Origin: PALSA-1336 sp038203095
GTDB taxonomy: Bacteria; Patescibacteriota; Doudnabacteria; UBA920
Reading direction: 5' to 3'
Assembly: GCA_038203095.1 (NCBI GenBank)
Contig: JBBREH010000052.1
Span: 1 to 6,613 of the forward strand
DNA length: 6,613 nucleotides
A program made the translations under genes and the position numbers. Below are positions 3,219 through 6,613 of this stretch, piece after piece. Numbering within the stretch: position 1 is the stretch's first letter; the number at the start of each line of letters is the position of its first letter. Below the pieces are notes generated by a model. The model was given only the letters and a program-made list of their open reading frames with translations, was not told the DNA's origin and searched no databases.

Positions 3219-4972
3219 AAACAGCACTAATTTCAGTTTATAACAAAACAGGAATCGTAGAGTTTGCTAAAGAGTTGGCGGTTTTAGGATTTAAGATTTT
3301 GGCGAGCGGGAGGACGGCTAAGGTATTATCGGAGAACGGAGTTGAAGTTACGGATACTGCGTCTTTGGTTGGCGAGTCAATACTTGGGCATCGGGTTGTA
3401 ACTTTGTCGCGGGAAATTCACGCCGGACTTTTGGCGAAAGATAATAAAGAAGACCGCGCGGAACTGGAAAAGTTAAAAATCCCCTTTATAGATTTAGTCT
3501 GCGTGGATTTGTATCCACTGGAGGAGGAAATTGCTAAGTGGAATACCACCCCGTCCGCTGGCGCGGCCACCCCTGCTTTGCAGGAGGGGAGTAGCGCAGC
3601 TCGTGATGCTATTATCGAAAAAACTGATATTGGTGGACCAACAATGTTGAGGAGCGCGGCGAAAGGCAGAAGGATTGTGGTTTGCGACCCGGGTGACCGC
3701 CAACCGGTTATAGATTGGATAAAAGCGGGGGAGCCCGATAAAGAAAAATTTTTAGACGCTTTGGCTGCCAAAGCGGAATATATTGTTGCCGATTATTGTT
3801 TGGCATCGGCGCGGTACCACAGTGCGGAAAAATTTGACGGTATTATAGGCCAACAAATAATTGAAGCCAAATATGGGGAGAATGGCTGGCAACAGCCTTC
3901 GGGCTTATTCGCCGATAAATCCATGCGCCATCAGATGGTGCTGGATAAATCGGCACGCTACGCCGATGAATTATCATTAGAAAATTTTAAATTAGTTGCC
4001 GGGACGGCGCCGAGTTATAATAATTTGGCAGATGTAGACAGACTGCTCCAAACCGTGACTCATATTGCGGCGGGGTTTGATGCTAACAGGCCGATAAATC
4101 GGCACGCTACACAAGAAACAATGATCGCGGTTGGGGTTAAGCACGGCAATCCGTGCGGTGCGGCTGTAGATATTGAAGCATCATCGGCAATAAAAAAAAT
4201 GCTGGAAGGGGACTTGCGTGCAATTTTTGGCGGCGTTGTTATGGTCAATTTTGAAATTAATGAGGAGTTGGCGGAAGTTTTATTAACGCATCGGATGGCT
4301 TCAAATACCACCCCGTCGCCTAACGGCGCCACCCCTCCTTTGCAGGAGGGGAGAACTGCACGCCGTTTGCTCGACGGCGTAATTGCGCCATCCTTTACAC
4401 CATCGGCAATCGAGCTAATGAAACGTAAAGGTGACAAGTGCAGGTTTTTGGTAAATCCGGCTTTGTCATCGCTTAATAAAAATTCTTTAGATCAGCACAC
4501 GCGTTTCCGTTACGTCCGTGGCGGGTTTTTAAAACAGCCAAATTATACATTAATCCTGGATCTGGCCGGGGCGGAAATGAGTGGAAATAATGAAATAAGT
4601 GAAATTCAAAAATCAGATATTATTCTTGCCTGGGCTGTTGGCAGTACGTCTAATAGTAATACGGTTACAATTGTTAAATATGGGCAATTGCTTGGCAACG
4701 GCGTAGGCCAACAGGACAGGGTTGGTTGCTGCCAGCTGGCTATAAAACGCAGCCTAGATGCCGGGCATAATATTGCCGGTGCCACGGCTTATAGCGATAG
4801 CTTTTTTCCTTTTGTGGACGCGGTTCAAGTTTTATCCGATGCCGGAGTTAAAATAATTTTTGCTACAAACGGCAGTGTGCGTGACGAAGAAATAAAAAAG
4901 TTTTGCCTGGAGCATCAAATCTCTTTGGTTACCTTGCCAGATAAAGACGCCAGAGGGTTTTTTGGTCATTAA
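3215..4972 (+). CDS. purH: bifunctional AICAR transformylase/IMP cyclohydrolase with repeat-derived inserts
   Basis: PurH carries out the last two steps of IMP synthesis. Residues 1 to about 200 are the cyclohydrolase (MGS-like) domain: ALISVYNKTGIVEFAKEL, an IHAGLLA segment and TDIGGPTMLRSAAK. The transformylase domain follows with YGEN (220-223), SYNN, the catalytic K309-H310 in GVKHGNPCG, GSTSNSNT, GNGVGQQDRVG, AYSDSFFPF and the terminal PDKDARGFFGH. At 585 residues it is longer than the usual 510-530 or so. The excess falls at four places where the DNA is palindromic: residues 110-128, 233-249, about 291-300 and 364-382. All inserts keep the frame and avoid the catalytic motifs, so the enzyme is probably functional. 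A Shine-Dalgarno AAGGAG lies at 3197-3202, 12 bases before the ATG, and the start overlaps the GNAT stop. The gene call is firm; tolerance of the inserts is inferred. Confidence 0.93.
   Translation: MKTALISVYNKTGIVEFAKELAVLGFKILASGRTAKVLSENGVEVTDTASLVGESILGHRVVTLSREIHAGLLAKDNKEDRAELEKLKIPFIDLVCVDLYPLEEEIAKWNTTPSAGAATPALQEGSSAARDAIIEKTDIGGPTMLRSAAKGRRIVVCDPGDRQPVIDWIKAGEPDKEKFLDALAAKAEYIVADYCLASARYHSAEKFDGIIGQQIIEAKYGENGWQQPSGLFADKSMRHQMVLDKSARYADELSLENFKLVAGTAPSYNNLADVDRLLQTVTHIAAGFDANRPINRHATQETMIAVGVKHGNPCGAAVDIEASSAIKKMLEGDLRAIFGGVVMVNFEINEELAEVLLTHRMASNTTPSPNGATPPLQEGRTARRLLDGVIAPSFTPSAIELMKRKGDKCRFLVNPALSSLNKNSLDQHTRFRYVRGGFLKQPNYTLILDLAGAEMSGNNEISEIQKSDIILAWAVGSTSNSNTVTIVKYGQLLGNGVGQQDRVGCCQLAIKRSLDAGHNIAGATAYSDSFFPFVDAVQVLSDAGVKIIFATNGSVRDEEIKKFCLEHQISLVTLPDKDARGFFGH
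3542..3598 (+). repeat. in-frame palindromic element, copy 1 (purH residues 110-128)
   Basis: This is a 57-base unit starting AATACCACCCCGTC and ending GAGGGGAG plus nine bases. It holds two hairpins: CCGC/GCGG with loop TGGC, and CCCCTGCT/AGGAGGGG with one mismatch. It matches copy 2 at 47 of 57 positions without gaps. It begins on a codon boundary and encodes 19 residues (NTTPSAGAATPALQEGSSA) between EEIAK and AIIEKTDIGG, where PurH proteins normally have a short loop. Confidence 0.8.
3911..3961. repeat. nested palindrome in purH with REP-like end
   Basis: GCCGATAAATCC (3911-3922) and GGATAAATCGGC (3943-3954) pair except for two A-A positions. Inside them GCGCCATC (3925-3932) pairs with GATGGTGC (3934-3941). 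The right end GATAAATCGGCACGCTAC (3944-3961) is identical to 4093-4110. It encodes about 17 residues after GLF that PurH homologues do not usually need at this loop. Confidence 0.6.
4090..4111 (-). repeat. REP-like element inside purH
   Basis: On the minus strand it reads TGTAGCGT followed by the palindrome GCCGAT/ATCGGC. The 18-base core equals 3944-3961 but is read in a different frame (PINRHAT instead of DKSARY). It adds a few residues between AAGFDANR and MIAVGVKHGN. Confidence 0.65.
4304..4360 (+). repeat. in-frame palindromic element, copy 2 (purH residues 364-382)
   Basis: This is the second 57-base copy, in the same reading frame as copy 1. Its first hairpin is CGCC/GGCG: compared with copy 1 both middle pairs are swapped on both sides, so pairing is kept. 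Its second hairpin CCCCTCCT/AGGAGGGG is perfect with loop TTGC. It encodes NTTPSPNGATPPLQEGRTA just before RRLLDGVIAPSFTP. Confidence 0.8.
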
Positions 4973-4987
4973 AATTAACACATTCAC

Positions 4988-5980
4988 ATGAGCGGATTTG
5001 AAGAAAGAGTAACAGGATATCAAACGGATCGATTATTCGAAAACTTTGCCGAGGGTCCTGCTCATGGGAGAGTGCTGGAATCAGCCAAACATTTTTTAAA
5101 AATAGCAAATATTAAAGGAGGCTATCTTCACGAAAGGGATGAAAGTTTTAAGGATGACAGAAGGAGGCTTAACTCTGAACCGGGAATAGTAATATCCAAT
5201 CATCCGCAATATGTGGATGTTGCTTTGATTCTGCAAACACTAACAAGGGAAGACGTTATGATAATGGTCAATCCCGGACCAATGGCAGCAATTAAAAAAC
5301 ATAATATCAAAGGAAATTTTGTGCTCGCTTCGAAAGATCCAAAAGAGTATTTGATGATTTTTAAGAAAAATTTAAACCATATAAAATCCGGAGGACTATT
5401 TGTAATTTTTCCTACCGGTGGGGATGAAAGGGACACCGGCTCAATAGATTTTAAACCAGGGATAGTACAAATATTAAAATTTTTAAAACCAACCGATATG
5501 GTTTATTCATTTTATGTAGATCCTGAAGAGGTTAATGAAGCGGAAAGCATTTCGGGAGAAAGACCTTTGGGAGTTATGTCTGAAATAGTTGTTGGTGAAT
5601 CTTTTAATATTAACAATTTAAAACAACAGGACAAAATCCATGTCGACGAGCGTTATTCCAGAGCTGAAGAATGGCAGGGGGCTATGATATTAAATGAATC
5701 ACCCCGGAGCAGGGCTCCGAAAAATGTACTGCAAACTCCAGCATCAATTTCTAGCCCTGCCCATCCCTCCGTTGCTAAAGTTTCCAACTTTGTTGAACCT
5801 ATGTCGGTCTGGCTGGCGGGCAAGCTAGGGGGGAAAACTACAAGGGAACCGAGAGCCAAGCCGCAAGGTGCTGACCAAGTCAGTGATAAAAATACAAAAT
5901 TATTTTCGCAGGCGGAAAACCTCACTAATCATTATTTACAAAAATTTAATCTTTTGAAAGGCGGTGAAATAAATGAATAA
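4988..5980 (+). CDS. divergent PlsC-like (LPLAT) acyltransferase
   Basis: The 330-residue protein carries the acyltransferase signature Hx4D at H72-D77 within VISNHPQYVDVALIL, and a later FPTGGDE (141-147) at the place of the family's FPEGTRS substrate-binding motif. Between them lie an NPGP turn and FVLASKD (111-117), which fits the third block. Members acylate glycerol-phosphate lipids or related acceptors at the inner membrane, but the missing Glu in motif III and the lack of a clear membrane anchor make the substrate uncertain. Residues about 230-310 are low in pattern and rich in Ser, Pro and Lys; a GC-rich hairpin (5705-5719) lies in the linker DNA. The gene starts 15 bases after purH with no visible Shine-Dalgarno and overlaps the next gene by 8 bases. 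Confident as a superfamily member, not as PlsC itself. Confidence 0.75.
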   Translation: MSGFEERVTGYQTDRLFENFAEGPAHGRVLESAKHFLKIANIKGGYLHERDESFKDDRRRLNSEPGIVISNHPQYVDVALILQTLTREDVMIMVNPGPMAAIKKHNIKGNFVLASKDPKEYLMIFKKNLNHIKSGGLFVIFPTGGDERDTGSIDFKPGIVQILKFLKPTDMVYSFYVDPEEVNEAESISGERPLGVMSEIVVGESFNINNLKQQDKIHVDERYSRAEEWQGAMILNESPRSRAPKNVLQTPASISSPAHPSVAKVSNFVEPMSVWLAGKLGGKTTREPRAKPQGADQVSDKNTKLFSQAENLTNHYLQKFNLLKGGEINE

Positions 5981-6392
5981 CGTTGTGGTAAATTATTGGG
6001 CGGTTTTGGCAGCCGCGGTTTCTTCTATGGTAGTAGGCAGTATTTGGTATGGACCGTTATTTGGCAAAATGTTTATGCAATTAATGGGTATGGACAAATG
6101 GATGCCGGAAAAGCAGGCAGAAGAAAAAAAGAAAATGGCTAAAACTTATTTTGTTCAGTTTTTAGGCAGTCTTTTAATGTTTTGGGTGTTTGCCTGGTTA
6201 ACCTCGGCTTTAAAAATGACTAGTATTATGGGAGCTGTGCAAAGCGCAGTGTGGATTTGGCTTGGTTTTATTGTTCCGATGAAATTGGGCGATGCCCTAT
6301 GGGGCGGTAAAATGAAATTGTTTTGGCTCGGTGTCGGCAACATGCTTCTAACTTTGTTGGTCGGGGCAGTAATTATCGGTGCTTGGAAATAA
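5973..6392 (+). CDS. DUF1761 family membrane protein
   Basis: The 139-residue protein has four predicted membrane helices (about 8-29, 61-82, 84-104 and 114-137). It opens with VNYWAVLAAAVSSMVVGSIWYGPLFGKMFMQLMG, the typical DUF1761 start with its conserved WYGPLFGK and Met-rich loop, followed by a charged segment KQAEEKKKMAK before helix 2. A second pattern, WIWLGFIVPMKLGDALWGG (94-112), also fits the family. No function is known for DUF1761. The start codon lies 8 bases inside the acyltransferase gene, with AAAGGCGGTG (5957-5966) as a likely ribosome site, so the two are translated together. Length is normal and nothing looks broken. Confidence 0.88.
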   Translation: MNNVVVNYWAVLAAAVSSMVVGSIWYGPLFGKMFMQLMGMDKWMPEKQAEEKKKMAKTYFVQFLGSLLMFWVFAWLTSALKMTSIMGAVQSAVWIWLGFIVPMKLGDALWGGKMKLFWLGVGNMLLTLLVGAVIIGAWK

Positions 6393-6414
6393 TTAATTAA
6401 AATAAAGGAAAAAA

Positions 6415-6495
6415 ATGAGTAAAAAATTAGCAAATCTTATTGGCGTGGTGTTTTTGCTTGTTGGTATTTTAGTAGGACTTACGCCTTTCATCTAA
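6415..6495 (+). CDS. 26-codon membrane peptide
   Basis: This short frame has a clear Shine-Dalgarno AAAGGA (6404-6409) 5 bases before the ATG. It encodes a basic N-terminus (MSKKLANLIG) followed by one hydrophobic helix to the end (VVFLLVGILVGLTPFI). It begins 22 bases after the DUF1761 stop in the same direction. The sequence resembles the first helix of larger small-membrane-protein families, so it may be either a real micropeptide or the start of a gene cut short at TAA 6493. No continuation is seen in the other frames downstream. Confidence 0.5.
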   Translation: MSKKLANLIGVVFLLVGILVGLTPFI

Positions 6496-6613
6496 ATATT
6501 TAAAATATTGATGAAACCCACAAGGGGTTTGGCCGATTACTTCGTTATTTTGCTGCGGTTTTTGTCGCCGTAGGTGAACTACGTCTCCAAAAATCCTCAC
6601 AAAATGCCTCGTA
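6496..6613. other. non-coding tail with hairpins
   Basis: No gene is seen. Three palindromes are present: AATATTT/AAATATT (6495-6501 and 6503-6509), AAACCC/GGGTTT (6514-6519 and 6525-6530), and CGTAG/CTACG (6569-6573 and 6579-6583). None is followed by a T run on the + strand, so none is a clear terminator. The last 80 bases are more GC-rich with CGCCGTAG and CCTCGTA motifs and may be the start of a dispersed repeat that continues past the window. Confidence 0.35.

Noticed and set aside
3418..4437. Minus-strand open frames across purH (3418-3771, 3494-3703, 4060-4437)
   Set aside because: They mirror the purH frame and have no ribosome site or recognisable protein; purH itself is clearly coding.
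6155..6433. Minus-strand frame opposite the DUF1761 gene
   Set aside because: Shadow of a well-supported gene; no start signal.

Overview
The window is AT-rich, compact bacterial DNA, with mostly + strand genes that overlap or lie a few bases apart. The gene content and style (MntA-HepT toxin-antitoxin pair, one-piece PurH of the type ending in PDKxxRGFFGH, DUF1761, a group II intron end, many small palindromic repeats) suggest a Candidate Phyla Radiation (Patescibacteria/Parcubacteria-like) genome. That is inference; no marker here proves it.

Layout. Bases 1-130 are the 3' end of a group II intron (domains V and VI). Bases 236-1134 hold an antitoxin/toxin pair (mntA-hepT, 23-base overlap), followed 5 bases later by a tRNA-Pro(GGG) gene with encoded CCA. 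Next is a Maf-family nucleotide pyrophosphatase whose conserved first motif lies upstream of its first ATG, then the 3' remnant of an ABC-2 transporter permease. Bases 2091-2675 hold no protein gene but are full of RNA signals: a terminator, a REP-like palindrome, a strong promoter driving a small RNA that ends in a strong terminator, a second promoter driving a class II tRNA-like RNA with its own terminator, and a 130-base nested inverted repeat. Bases 2676-4972 hold a GNAT acetyltransferase and purH, joined by an ATGA overlap. Bases 4988-6495 hold a divergent PlsC-like acyltransferase, a DUF1761 membrane protein and a 26-codon membrane peptide. The last 118 bases show only hairpins.

The most unusual part is 2227-2499. 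The tRNA-like RNA has an 8-bp acceptor stem with a 4-bp T stem, a 6-bp D stem with a 4-base loop, a long variable arm, and a weak anticodon stem around a loop that would read GAU. A separate small RNA unit about 115 bases upstream begins with 15 bases perfectly complementary to that anticodon arm, so the pair may be an RNA and its regulator.

The second unusual feature is purH. It carries two copies of a 57-base (19-codon) double-hairpin element in the same reading frame, with compensatory changes in one stem, plus two further REP-like palindromes. All are translated as extra residues, which explains much of its 585-residue length. Several genes (mntA, hepT, the GNAT gene) have a TATAAT box ending 5-7 bases before the ATG, which predicts leaderless mRNAs.
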